A stretch of 56,236 nucleotides of DNA from assembly GCA_016207665.1 (NCBI GenBank), contig JACQPG010000141.1:1-56236 (forward strand), written 5' to 3'. This document shows, piece after piece, positions 17,701 to 25,205 of this stretch (positions within the stretch are counted from its first letter, which is position 1; each line of letters begins with the position of its first letter). The translations under genes and the position numbers were made by a program. The notes beneath the pieces were generated by a model, which was given only the letters and a program-made list of their open reading frames with translations, ran no database searches and was not told where the DNA came from. This DNA is from Elusimicrobiota bacterium (GTDB lineage Bacteria > Elusimicrobiota > Elusimicrobia > UBA1565 > UBA9628).

Positions 17701-18343
17701 GAGGCGTGGAGGCCGGGTCGAGCGGATTGGCGCCGTCAGACCATTTGAACACCTCGAAGCTCAACTCGTCGATCGCCACGGTGGTGCTGGTGTCGTTGGA
17801 GTAGCCGACGGAAGCGCACAGGAACACGTCGCTGTTGCAATAGTTGGCCGAGCTGGTGCCGACCCCGAAACTAGAGGCCGGCAGGGAAGCGCATGCGCCG
17901 GTGTCATCGGAGCGGTCGAACTCGATATGCGGCTCGTTCGAGATATTTCCGAAGCTCACCGGGTCGTCTCCCAGGCAGTTGCCGCAGAATCCGCCGCCTG
18001 ACCCCGGGCAGGTCGGGGTCGAGCCTCCCGGAGGAGTGCAGTTGGGATTGGCCGCTCCGGCTGCCACGGTGCAGCTGGTGCCGTTCGAGGCCGCGCATTT
18101 GACGCTGTTGGGAAGCGGCGGACAAAGGAATTGCAGCGCCCCGGAAAGGGATTGCCGGACTATGCAACTCGAATTGCGCTGATGGACGAAGGCGGTCTCG
18201 ATGAAGACCTGAACGGCTGCCGCCGGACGACCCAGGAAAGGAAGCGCGAAAAAGGCGGAAAATACCGCCCATAAAAGGCGCTGCCGGATCGCGATCCCCA
18301 TAGCCATGCCTGAAAGAAGTCTAAAGGAATACAGTTGCGTCAT
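14750..18343 (-). CDS. Giant secreted FlgD-Ig repeat protein, adhesin candidate
   Basis: A 1,197-residue exported protein and the first gene of the Tad operon. A signal peptide ends near residue 43. A Cys-rich region follows (about 60-245, some 14 Cys). Then come seven copies of a FlgD-like Ig motif, W-D/N-G-R-D-x2-G-x4-6-G-x-Y, starting near residues 384, 540, 665, 798, 916, 1031 and 1156. They alternate between two module types: type B begins with LQITDIRVQPL-like segments and carries IYPPGT or IYKPGT; type A carries SYRLSKDA- or SYSLTRQS-like strands. The C-terminus (about 1100-1197) is a YPNP-type tail ending in a short beta strand. In-frame ATGs at 18307 and 18301 are possible alternative starts, giving a shorter signal peptide. 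It could be a pilus-associated or surface adhesin. Confidence 0.82.
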   Translation of the reverse strand: MTQLYSFRLLSGMAMGIAIRQRLLWAVFSAFFALPFLGRPAAAVQVFIETAFVHQRNSSCIVRQSLSGALQFLCPPLPNSVKCAASNGTSCTVAAGAANPNCTPPGGSTPTCPGSGGGFCGNCLGDDPVSFGNISNEPHIEFDRSDDTGACASLPASSFGVGTSSANYCNSDVFLCASVGYSNDTSTTVAIDELSFEVFKWSDGANPLDPASTPPLRTFFVDAPGIIQAQTNSDVSGPLGPFCTLWDGSVNIQGEFGKTNGQFGFRVTVKTNQIGASGNIVISQTRAYPSGSTRDSNNTIVSQRPIVVDVNNIHVVRSSPSLIGNVTPVAGQPFNISYRLSKDATMFMTINESASPFSLVRSLVPGLPRVGEGVPNGSLTNGDSWNGRADNGDLLAPGVYLLNLQSAVSDSYGPDFSTAVVRQIGLDPLQITDIRVQPLVEGSTSLAVLDYVLTEPATVYVDIYPPGTQFCPSGPGNNVVNPLNQVNNALLDDTAAGFEARPPKDFRPALGSCPAGVGSGITPVKRIVEQKNSRTRVISFWDGRDADGQLLEDGDYVFVIYAALPTQNGYPFRANANDRRIWTSQAKSGFLPVIRGFVGISQIAPASSVVGSSPSVAGLNPFFFRYSLSREAVVNFKIFDATGQRLVKTLVANEQRPGNFGNLERWDEPIGDDGMTVSSGTYLAQLTAADPTFRHKVTTTTVLFPVNLFRITDVQTTPLLNGASDVALISYQLSQTMSVGINIYPPGTVITGSTSTWPPCGSIAPGSCSQIIAPGGGAVSPVHAIRGMRAGRLRITEFWDGRDVNGLMVPDGPYLFTLTAESTTTPRHFATDRVIGNITVQRGAIIFTNFVVEPDVPDLFNSSETVTSLPPFTISYSLTRQSSVTIQVLNTVIPPAVVRTVASGAFRENNVLLRDVWDGRDEFGNFPPPGFYLIRAVASDLASQLSSGSTAQVTISFDPLRIYDVAVTPLRSDTRAASIFYQVSEPMKVAIKIYKPGTSFDIVGNPTTPESVSLVKRIVGVKPARTQIEDVWDGTDLRLSLVQDGSYKFKIVGSTDINAIDSLTGNVLNPSALSLDRPLDEIPVVRNASLDPAGDFERNTFAYPNPVTGPTATFSIFTPFQARVILRIYNIAGDLVIQKDFGEQAPSFSASPVTFVWNKTNQSGRGVARGIYYAVVRVEETFGGKNILQTVKKVLIP

Positions 18344-18412
18344 TATTAAGGGAACATTAAAAGATTGTTAAAAAATCTTGATACTGCGGTTTTTTTGGGG
18401 GGCGCCCCAAGC
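18344..18412 (-). promoter_or_regulatory. AT-rich gap, likely promoter of the Tad operon
   Basis: These 69 bases upstream of the Tad operon are much more AT-rich than their surroundings. Read leftwards they contain TTAACA, 17 bases, then TAATAA, which is a passable promoter, but its -10 touches the ATG at 18343. This fits better with translation starting at the downstream ATG 18307. A weak inverted repeat (AAGATT and AATCTT, 18361-18379) lies between the boxes. No other promoter-like sequence of this size is seen inside the operon. Confidence 0.4.
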
Positions 18413-20164
18413 CTAGAACCGGTATTGGATGATGGCATAGCCGCTGCGACGAGCCTGCGGCCCCACCAAAGCCCAAAGCCTTCGCTTGGAACGCTCCCGG
18501 CCTCCCGTGACAGCCATTCCTATTATGGGCTCATTGAGCTCATAGGCCGCCTGAAAGACCAGGGTATCGGAAACGAGGAGGAACACCAGGAGCCTGCGGC
18601 CCCTCGAGTCATAGGCCCAAAGTTCCTTGCCATACCAGGCCATGGCCGTGGCCACCAGGGGCCGGTCAACCGCTACGGCCGTGAACAAGCCTTCGTCGGC
18701 TCCGTGGCGATAAAGGCTCTGATTGGCGGCGTCGAAAGACCAGAGGTTTTGGCCGTCGAAAGCCAACGCCGTGGGCGCCGGCCCAGGCGCGGCCATGGAA
18801 CCAAGCACTTTCTCGGGTTCGGCGGGATCATGCCGCAGCAGCCGGGCCCCGGCCGCGTCTGCGCTCCAGAGGCGCTCGGGACTGAAGGCCAAGGCGCTGG
18901 GCCGAAAAGGGACCGAAGGCACGCGTATCGAGCGCAGCACGCGCAGATCCTCCGGGTTGATGGCGACGACATACCCGGACCACTCCGAGGCCCAGAGCAG
19001 CTTGCCGTCCGCCGACAAAGCCGTGGGATTATTGAGCTCCAGAGCCCGGGCGGAGACCGGCCGGAAATGATAGCGGCTGAAATAGCGATAGGCGGGCCAT
19101 GCCATGGCCAGGGCCGCCACCAGCAGGGCCGCCGGAGCGATCCAGCGCCCCCGTCGGCGCAAAGCCGCGGGCGGCAGGGGCGGCACAGAGGCCTTGCGCG
19201 CCAGCTCCGAGACCTTGGTCGATGTCTCGGAGGACTCGCGCAAGACGTGGGTCATCTGCTCGGCGAACTTGAGCTGATCCTGCTCCTTGGCCTTGAGCTC
19301 GGCGTGCCACGCCTCTCGCTCCTTGCGGAGCTTCTCCTCCCATGAGGAGAATTCCGTTCTTTGCGTCTCCCAGGTGGAACGCTCCCGGTCCCAGAGCTCC
19401 CGCCACTGGGACCGTTCCTCCTCCCATATCTTGGAAAGCTCATGGAAATGCTTCTCCAGCTCCTCGACCTTCTTTAGCGCGCGCTCCCGCTCCTTCTCCG
19501 CGTCGCCCCGGATCTGCCGCTCGCGCAGCAGCTCGGCCAGCGTCTTTTCCAGGGCGTTCTTGGCCTCTTTGAGGCTGTCCGACAGCCGCCTGGACTCGTC
19601 GGCGGAACGGCCGGAGTCCTCCTGATGCCGGGAGGCGGTGGCCTGCAGCTCATGGAGATCCAGGAGGTACTGCTGCTCCCGCTTCTCCCATTGCCGCTGC
19701 TCCTCCTTCCAACGGGCCGACTCCGCGGCCAGGCGCTGACGATACTGCTCCAGCACCGCCTTGATGTCGCGCAGCTCCTGCTGATGCTGCTCCCGCTCGG
19801 CCTTCAGGGCCTCAAACGAGGTCTCAAGCCGGGACTGCACGTCCAGGCCTTCGCTCAATATCTTCTCCTCATCGGCGCGGACCCGCTCGCGCAAGACGCG
19901 GATCTCCTGCTCGAGCAAGGCCTGCCTCTCCTGGGAGGATCTCAAGGCCTTTTCCTTGGCCTCGAGCAGCTCGCTCCAATACCGGCTCTCATGCTTGTGC
20001 TGCCTCTTGATGAGCGAGACCGCTTCCCAGGCCAGCTCCGGCCCCGCGGGGCCGGAGGGAGGCATTGAGAACTCCGAGAGCTCCGGCTGGGATGACGCGG
20101 AAGAGGATAGCTTCGACCAGAGACGGCCTATCTCCTTCGACAGCTCCTCGGGATTATCAGACAT
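18413..20164 (-). CDS. Coiled coil-TM-propeller protein, unknown function
   Basis: A 583-residue protein in three parts. Residues about 40-320 are a long Glu/Arg/Gln-rich coiled coil. A single membrane helix lies at about 341-360 after a basic, Pro-rich stretch. The rest (about 365-583) has at least four short repeats of the form LW-x-D/E-x4-12-hydrophobic (LLWASEWSG, RLWSADAAG, NLWSFDAAN, ELWAYDSRG), like blades of an NHL- or SMP-30-type beta-propeller. With no signal peptide, the coiled coil should be cytoplasmic and the propeller outside. I do not know a family with this order. It stands alone between the Tad operon and a barrel/coiled-coil gene. Confidence 0.72.
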   Translation of the reverse strand: MSDNPEELSKEIGRLWSKLSSSASSQPELSEFSMPPSGPAGPELAWEAVSLIKRQHKHESRYWSELLEAKEKALRSSQERQALLEQEIRVLRERVRADEEKILSEGLDVQSRLETSFEALKAEREQHQQELRDIKAVLEQYRQRLAAESARWKEEQRQWEKREQQYLLDLHELQATASRHQEDSGRSADESRRLSDSLKEAKNALEKTLAELLRERQIRGDAEKERERALKKVEELEKHFHELSKIWEEERSQWRELWDRERSTWETQRTEFSSWEEKLRKEREAWHAELKAKEQDQLKFAEQMTHVLRESSETSTKVSELARKASVPPLPPAALRRRGRWIAPAALLVAALAMAWPAYRYFSRYHFRPVSARALELNNPTALSADGKLLWASEWSGYVVAINPEDLRVLRSIRVPSVPFRPSALAFSPERLWSADAAGARLLRHDPAEPEKVLGSMAAPGPAPTALAFDGQNLWSFDAANQSLYRHGADEGLFTAVAVDRPLVATAMAWYGKELWAYDSRGRRLLVFLLVSDTLVFQAAYELNEPIIGMAVTGGRERSKRRLWALVGPQARRSGYAIIQYRF

Positions 20165-20221
20165 AGATCCGTCCCCAGTTTAGCCCGGACGCGGCAATAA
20201 TCAATATCCTCCCTGTTAAAA

Positions 20222-21619
20222 TCATCGCGCCTTGAGAAGCCTCATAAGCTCCTGATTCGGCTCGCTCAGATCCACCCCTTCATCCTTGTACTTGCGCAGC
20301 AATCGACGCACCTGGTCCTCGAGCACGCTGTCAGCCGCACCCTCAAGCTTGAACTTATTGTAGGCCGCCCAGTCCTGCTGAAAGAGGGAAGACTGGCTCT
20401 TCTCGGCCAGTTTTTGCGACTCCGCCTGCACCCGCTTAAGCTCCTCCGCCGCCTGGCGCTGCCTTTCCTGGAGTATCTTCATCTTTTCGCGCGTCTCCGA
20501 CTCCGAGGCCGCCTTATCCGCCAGACGCGAGCGGAGCTCCTCGGTCTGGGCGCGCAAGGCCTTGAGCTCCTCCGCCAACTTCCATTGGCGAAGCTCGGCC
20601 GATTCCAGGGCCTTGGTGAGGTCGCGGCGCGTGCGCATCTCCTCGGCGAGGACCTTCTCGTATTCCATCTCCGGATCGCTCTGCCCGAAACGGTAGGACA
20701 GGGCGATCGCGTGGGAAAAGCGGGTGGCGCCCGTCATCGGCGCCCCCATGGCGTAGTCGAACTCCCCGCCCATCATCTTCCAAGCCGCTCCCCAGGAGAA
20801 GCTCTTATCCCGGTTGCCCAGGCTCAGGCCGACCCTCCCCGCGATCGAACCCCAACGCGGCGTGGGCCACCAGCGCTCAAGACCCGTTGCGAGCCTCAGC
20901 ACCGATCCCCGGGCGCCGGAAGGCTCGCTCTTGGTCAGATCCATGGCGAAGAGAAAACCGCGCAATTGTTCCGCCACGCCGAGCTTCAGGGTGATGGGCG
21001 CGCGCGACTTCTCCGATCCCTCGCCGAACATGGGCCGGTTGAGATTGAGCACGGCCAAACCGACCCGGAGATGATCCCTGAATCGCCCGCCGACGCCGAG
21101 ATCGAGCGCCGCCTTGCCCGCGGCCCCGCCTCGCTTGAGCCACTTAAGCGAAGCTCCCGAGTCCACCACGCCGTTTTCAAGCTCATAGAGCCCGCGGCTG
21201 CCATAGGAGAAGTTGCTCGCCTTCTCCGCCGCCCCGCCCTGAGGCTCGGTATAGACATGTGAGAAGGCGGCGGCCCCGTTCATCGAATCTCGAAACAAGG
21301 GCAGGCCGCCCACGAAGGACATCCTTTCCTCGTTGACTTCGCCTACGGAGGTCCTGAAGAGGCGCAAATAATGAGTCCCCACGGCCGGACTGCGCAGCGA
21401 ACCCAGCGAAGCGGGATTGGAGAATAGGGCCACTGGATCCCCGCCCACTGCCGTCAAAGCTCCGGCCAGGGCCAGGTCGCGGGGACTCTGCGCGGAGGAT
21501 TCGAACGCGGCCTGGGCCGGATAAGCGACGGCCCACAGCCATACCCCCAACCCAATCGCCCGGCCTGCCCGGCGCGGAGCCCACGCCGGATGCACGACTA
21601 CCGCCCCAGGGCCGCTCAT
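20222..21619 (-). CDS. PorV/PorQ-like barrel fused to C-terminal coiled coil
   Basis: A 465-residue protein with a signal peptide (about 1-37, ending AQA) and a PorV/PorQ-like barrel over residues about 40-310. It begins SPRDLALAGALTAVGGDP and has the family motif LFSNPASLGS. After the last strand (AIALSYRFG) comes a coiled coil of about 100 residues (about 318-420) and a helical end. Barrels of this type normally stop at the last strand, so the coiled coil should project into the periplasm and could bridge towards the inner membrane. The next gene downstream also has a long coiled coil, which suggests but does not show partnership. Confidence 0.75.
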   Translation of the reverse strand: MSGPGAVVVHPAWAPRRAGRAIGLGVWLWAVAYPAQAAFESSAQSPRDLALAGALTAVGGDPVALFSNPASLGSLRSPAVGTHYLRLFRTSVGEVNEERMSFVGGLPLFRDSMNGAAAFSHVYTEPQGGAAEKASNFSYGSRGLYELENGVVDSGASLKWLKRGGAAGKAALDLGVGGRFRDHLRVGLAVLNLNRPMFGEGSEKSRAPITLKLGVAEQLRGFLFAMDLTKSEPSGARGSVLRLATGLERWWPTPRWGSIAGRVGLSLGNRDKSFSWGAAWKMMGGEFDYAMGAPMTGATRFSHAIALSYRFGQSDPEMEYEKVLAEEMRTRRDLTKALESAELRQWKLAEELKALRAQTEELRSRLADKAASESETREKMKILQERQRQAAEELKRVQAESQKLAEKSQSSLFQQDWAAYNKFKLEGAADSVLEDQVRRLLRKYKDEGVDLSEPNQELMRLLKAR

Positions 21620-21627
21620 GAGCCGAA

Positions 21628-21633
21628 ATTGTA
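21628..21633 (-). promoter_or_regulatory. Candidate -10 box TACAAT close to start codon
   Basis: Read leftwards, TACAAT ends eight bases before the ATG at 21619. Transcription would begin about two bases ahead of that ATG, leaving no room for a ribosome binding site. No good -35 box is visible. Confidence 0.4.
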
Positions 21634-21687
21634 GCTGCCTAAAGGGCTTTTTCTATTAAGAAAATGTTATTGAACGCTGGGAATCAT

Positions 21688-21705
21688 ACTGTACCCGGGT
21701 ACAGT
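21688..21705. promoter_or_regulatory. 18-base perfect palindrome, LexA-like operator candidate
   Basis: ACTGTACCCGGGTACAGT is a perfect palindrome with no loop and contains CTGT-N8-ACAG, the pattern of the LexA box of many Proteobacteria. It lies in the 146-base gap between the tsaD stop (21766) and the barrel/coiled-coil gene start (21619). Its centre is about 75 bases ahead of the likely transcription start, which is far for a blocking repressor. No T-run follows, so it is not a terminator. Binding by LexA is a guess from pattern only. Confidence 0.5.
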
Positions 21706-21765
21706 TCTCCCAAATCCGCCTGCCCGCACCAGGATCAATTACGCCCTGGCCTTCCGGGCGACTTC

Positions 21766-22773
21766 TTAACGTCCCCAATTCTTGAAGGGAAGCGATGGAT
21801 CGCTGCGCAAGTTGGCGGGCTGGCGTACCCTTTTCTTGAGCTGGTGAAGCGCGACCTGGGCTATCATGGCGCCGTTATCCGTGCATAATCCGGGAGGAGG
21901 GACGGCCAGGCGCAGTCCCGCTCCCGCCGCCCGCTCCCCGGCCACGGCGCGCAAACGGCTGTTGGCCGCCACGCCGCCGCCCAACACCACGTCCTTGACG
22001 CGCAAGCGCCGGGCGGCCTCGATCAGCTTGAACACCAGGGTGTCGACCACCGCTTCCTGGAACGAAGCGCAGAGATCGGCGACCTGCGACCGGCCGAGCT
22101 TGCGCGTTTGGCGCTGGACGTGATAGAGAACGGCGGTCTTGAGCCCGGCGAAGGAAAAATCCCAGGTCTCCGGCATGAAAGGCCTGGGCAAGGCCACGGC
22201 GGCGGGATCGCCCTGGCGGGCCAACCGATCGATGACCGGCCCTCCGGGATATCCGAGCCCCAGCAAGCGGGCCACCTTATCGAAGGCCTCTCCCGCCGCG
22301 TCGTCGCGCGTGCGTCCCAGGACGCGATAACGCCCGGGCCTCTGGCTCAGCACCAGATCGGTATGGCCGCCGGAAACGATAAGGGCCACCAAAGGGAAAC
22401 GAAGGGTCTCGGACAACTCCACGGCGAAGATGTGTCCCTCGAGGTGGTTGATGCCCAAGAGGGGCACGCCGAGAAGATGCGCCAGGGTTTGCGCCGCCAC
22501 CTTGCCCACCAAGAGCGGCCCCAGCAGGCCGGGGCCTTGAGTGAAGGCCACGGCGTCAAGCTTCCGCGACCCCGACTCGCGAAGCGACGCGTCTATGACC
22601 CCGGCGATCTTCTGTAAATGGGCCCGGGAGGCGAGCTCCGGAACTATGCCCTCGAAGCGCCGGTGAAGATGGAGCTGGGAGGAGACGATGTTGGAGCGCA
22701 GTCGGCCCGACTCGACCACGGCCGCCGCGGTCTCATCGCAAGAGGTTTCGATTCCCAATACGCGCACGCCCAT
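21766..22773 (-). CDS. tsaD: tRNA N6-threonylcarbamoyladenosine transferase TsaD
   Basis: TsaD transfers the threonylcarbamoyl group to A37 of ANN-decoding tRNAs, working with TsaB and TsaE. The start MGVRVLGIETSCDET at 22773 is chosen over an upstream in-frame ATG because it lies 13 bases after the S41 protease stop and gives 335 residues, the usual family length. Visible family features are the metal-binding HLEGH, the ATP-binding SGGHTDL and GEAFDKVARLLGLGYPGG, and CTDNGAMIA near the end. It is the last gene of a long minus-strand run; tsaB and tsaE are not in the window. Confidence 0.96.
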   Translation of the reverse strand: MGVRVLGIETSCDETAAAVVESGRLRSNIVSSQLHLHRRFEGIVPELASRAHLQKIAGVIDASLRESGSRKLDAVAFTQGPGLLGPLLVGKVAAQTLAHLLGVPLLGINHLEGHIFAVELSETLRFPLVALIVSGGHTDLVLSQRPGRYRVLGRTRDDAAGEAFDKVARLLGLGYPGGPVIDRLARQGDPAAVALPRPFMPETWDFSFAGLKTAVLYHVQRQTRKLGRSQVADLCASFQEAVVDTLVFKLIEAARRLRVKDVVLGGGVAANSRLRAVAGERAAGAGLRLAVPPPGLCTDNGAMIAQVALHQLKKRVRQPANLRSDPSLPFKNWGR

Positions 22774-22786
22774 CGGTCCCCGGAGG

Positions 22787-24061
22787 CTAGCCGCCCTTGG
22801 CTTCCAGTATCCCGAGAACCTCGCGCGCCTTGAGCAGCTCGACGGCTCGATTGAGGGCGTCGTCGGGGACCGCATCCTCCCTTTTCACGATGGACTTGGG
22901 CTTGCGGTCCTTGCCGTAGATCATCTCCCACTGGTTATAAAGCTTGGATTCGACTTCCCGTGAGATATTGACGGCGATATCCGGCACTATGCCCCCCTCC
23001 TTGTTTTTCTCATCCTTGTGTATCGAGCGGCCGGAGGGAGTGTAATAGCGCGCCACGGTCAGCCGCAGCCCGGAGCCGTCAGATAAGGGGATCACGGATT
23101 GGACGCTGGCCTTGCCGAAGGAGCGGGCACCGAGGACCACGGCCCTCTTGTGATCTTGAAGAGCTCCCGCCACGATCTCGGATCCGGAGGCGGACCCTCC
23201 GTTGATGAGCACGACCATGGGCATGGCGCCATAGGGAGCCTTGGCGCCGGCCCGGAACTCCTGCCGGCTGTCGGGCTTGCGTCCCAGGGTGTAGACGATG
23301 AGTTTGTTGTCGCCGAGGAAATAAGAGGCGATGTCCACGGCGGCCGACAAAAGGCCTCCCGGGTTATTCCTCAGGTCCAGCAACAGGCTCGTGACTCCCT
23401 GCTTCTTGAATTCAGTCAGCGCCTCGCTGACGTCATCGGCGGTGCGGCCCGTGAATTCGATGATGCGCAGATAACCGATCTCCTTGTCGATCGGCCAGGC
23501 CTGCACGCTCTCGACCTTGATGATCTCGCGAGTGAGCGTGAAGCTCTGAGGAGCCCACGGCCCCTCGGCGCCCTCCTCCGGCGGCCTGAGAACGGTCAGG
23601 CGCACCTTGGTCCCCGGGGCCCCCCGCAGTTTGTTCAAGGCGTCGGTCTGCGACATGTCCTTTGTGGTCTGTCCCTCGATCTCGATGAGCCGGTCCTCCG
23701 GAAGTATGCCGGCCCGATAGGCGGGGGTCCCAGGCAATGGGGTCATGACGGTCAACCAATCTTCCTTGATGCCGACGCGCAGTCCAAGCCCGCCGTATTG
23801 GCCCTCGGTCTCGGTCTTGATCTCCCGGTGAGACTCCGGATCCATGAACTGGGAAAAGGGATCCAGGGTCCGCACCATGCCTACGGCCGCTCCATAGATC
23901 AGCTCCTTGGTGTGGGGGTCATCGACATAATTCTCCTGGATGATATCCAGCACGTCGACCAATATCTTGAGCTGCTCATAGGTCTGATCGGTCGGGGAAC
24001 TGTCGGCGGCGAAGGCCGGCGACAGCGCGAGAAGCAGAAGAAAGGCGCAAGTCCGGAACAT
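22787..24061 (-). CDS. ctpA: Carboxyl-terminal processing protease, S41 family
   Basis: A 424-residue exported serine protease. The ATG at 24061 is preferred because AAGGT lies eight bases before it and it opens a clean signal peptide (MFRTCAFLLLLALSPAFA). A PDZ domain spans about 85-165 (YGGLGLRVG, AGILPEDRLIEIEG). The S41 fold has LLLDLRNNPGG, the catalytic-Ser motif GGSASGSEI (about 288-296) and the catalytic Lys in GKASVQ (near 317). Such proteases trim or degrade periplasmic proteins, and in several bacteria they cut peptidoglycan-modifying enzymes. The gene follows the EnvC-like activator, so a role in wall remodelling is possible. Confidence 0.94.
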   Translation of the reverse strand: MFRTCAFLLLLALSPAFAADSSPTDQTYEQLKILVDVLDIIQENYVDDPHTKELIYGAAVGMVRTLDPFSQFMDPESHREIKTETEGQYGGLGLRVGIKEDWLTVMTPLPGTPAYRAGILPEDRLIEIEGQTTKDMSQTDALNKLRGAPGTKVRLTVLRPPEEGAEGPWAPQSFTLTREIIKVESVQAWPIDKEIGYLRIIEFTGRTADDVSEALTEFKKQGVTSLLLDLRNNPGGLLSAAVDIASYFLGDNKLIVYTLGRKPDSRQEFRAGAKAPYGAMPMVVLINGGSASGSEIVAGALQDHKRAVVLGARSFGKASVQSVIPLSDGSGLRLTVARYYTPSGRSIHKDEKNKEGGIVPDIAVNISREVESKLYNQWEMIYGKDRKPKSIVKREDAVPDDALNRAVELLKAREVLGILEAKGG

Positions 24062-24086
24062 GGTCTTACCTTGATCCATAATAAAA

Positions 24087-25205
24087 CTATTTTTTTCGCA
24101 GCCAGGCCAGCGGGTCCATGGCCTCGGTTCCGCGCCTGATCTCCAGGTAAAGCCGTCCCCGTCCGTTTTCGGAGCGCCCGGATTGCCCGATGATCTGACC
24201 CACACGCACCCTCTCGCCCTTGGCCTTAAGCGGCTTTTTAAGCTCCCCGTAGACGCTGTAGAAATGAGACCCATGGTCAAGGATGATGACCTGCCCGTAG
24301 GATCTGAAATTCCCGGCGAAAATGACCCGTCCCGCCTCGATGGCGGCGACAGGGGCCTCGGGTCTGGTCTCGATCAAGACGCCCTGGTGTATGGTCCAAG
24401 TGTCGAGCTCGGCGTTGCGCTCTCGCCCGAAGGGCCGAAGCACCGCCCCTTCCACCGGCCATATGAGCGAATGCCGGGCGACATTCCAAGGGATGTCCAC
24501 CTGGGGCTTCTGCCGGCCGTAACGGCGCAGCAGGCTGGTCAGGGCCTTGGCGCTTTCCTCGAGCTCGTCGGCCCGCTTTCGCGCGGCGGCCGCCTTCTCC
24601 TGGGCCTGGGCCATTTCGGCTTTCTTCTGCCTATACTCGCGCAGGCGACTTTGATGCTGGCGTTCGATGCGTTGGCGGCTGAGCTGCAGCTCCTGGGCTT
24701 GCCGGCTCGTCACCGCTTCCGCCATCGCGGTTTTTCGGCCCAATCCCTCCAATCCCGTCAGCAGCCGAGCCTTTTCCCAGATGGCGGCTCGCCGCAGCGA
24801 TTCCCCCCAAAGCTCCGCCGTCCCGTAGGAGTCGTCCCTGCCGGCCCAGGCGGACTGGAAACCGCGCAGATCCGATTGCAAGGCCGATCTCCAAAACCCG
24901 GAGGCCCTTCCCAAGGCCCCCAGCTGCTCCCGAAGCTCCGCGCTCCGGGCCTCGGCGCCCTTGACCAAGCCCTGCAGGCCGAGCATGCGCCTGCGGGTCT
25001 GCGCGTTGCGGCTTTCTATCTTGGCGAGGTCCTTTTCAAGAGCTTGCTCCTGCTTCTGATAATCCTCGATCTGGCGGCGCGTGACCTCCAGCTCCTGCTG
25101 CACCTTCTTGAGCTCCGCCTGTTTGGCGCGCATCTGGGCCCGTCCCGGATCGGCCTGGGACAAGATCAATCCCGCGAGAACGAGCGTTAATCGACGGTAC
25201 CGCAT
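24087..25205 (-). CDS. EnvC-like murein hydrolase activator, degenerate LytM domain
   Basis: A 372-residue protein with a signal peptide (about 1-24), a long coiled coil (about 25-240) and a C-terminal LytM/M23 domain (about 250-370). The start at 25205 overlaps the end of ftsX by 19 bases. The LytM zinc ligands are mostly lost. The first motif is HQGVLIE with no Asp, the usual YAHL-type His is missing in SVYGEL, and the HxH motif is LYLEIR. It should therefore not cut peptidoglycan itself. This is the EnvC pattern, where the degenerate domain switches on amidases under control of FtsEX. Its coupling to ftsX supports that reading. Confidence 0.9.
   Translation of the reverse strand: MRYRRLTLVLAGLILSQADPGRAQMRAKQAELKKVQQELEVTRRQIEDYQKQEQALEKDLAKIESRNAQTRRRMLGLQGLVKGAEARSAELREQLGALGRASGFWRSALQSDLRGFQSAWAGRDDSYGTAELWGESLRRAAIWEKARLLTGLEGLGRKTAMAEAVTSRQAQELQLSRQRIERQHQSRLREYRQKKAEMAQAQEKAAAARKRADELEESAKALTSLLRRYGRQKPQVDIPWNVARHSLIWPVEGAVLRPFGRERNAELDTWTIHQGVLIETRPEAPVAAIEAGRVIFAGNFRSYGQVIILDHGSHFYSVYGELKKPLKAKGERVRVGQIIGQSGRSENGRGRLYLEIRRGTEAMDPLAWLRKK

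Noticed and set aside
18390-18408. T-run followed by GGGGCGCCCC as a terminator
   Set aside because: The T-run precedes the palindrome on the plus strand, where no gene ends. On the minus strand, which carries the genes, the palindrome is followed by A residues and not T.
21735-21760. Short hairpin GCCC...GGGC after tsaD as an intrinsic terminator
   Set aside because: Stem of only about five pairs and no T-run on the minus strand. It cannot be told from chance in GC-rich sequence.
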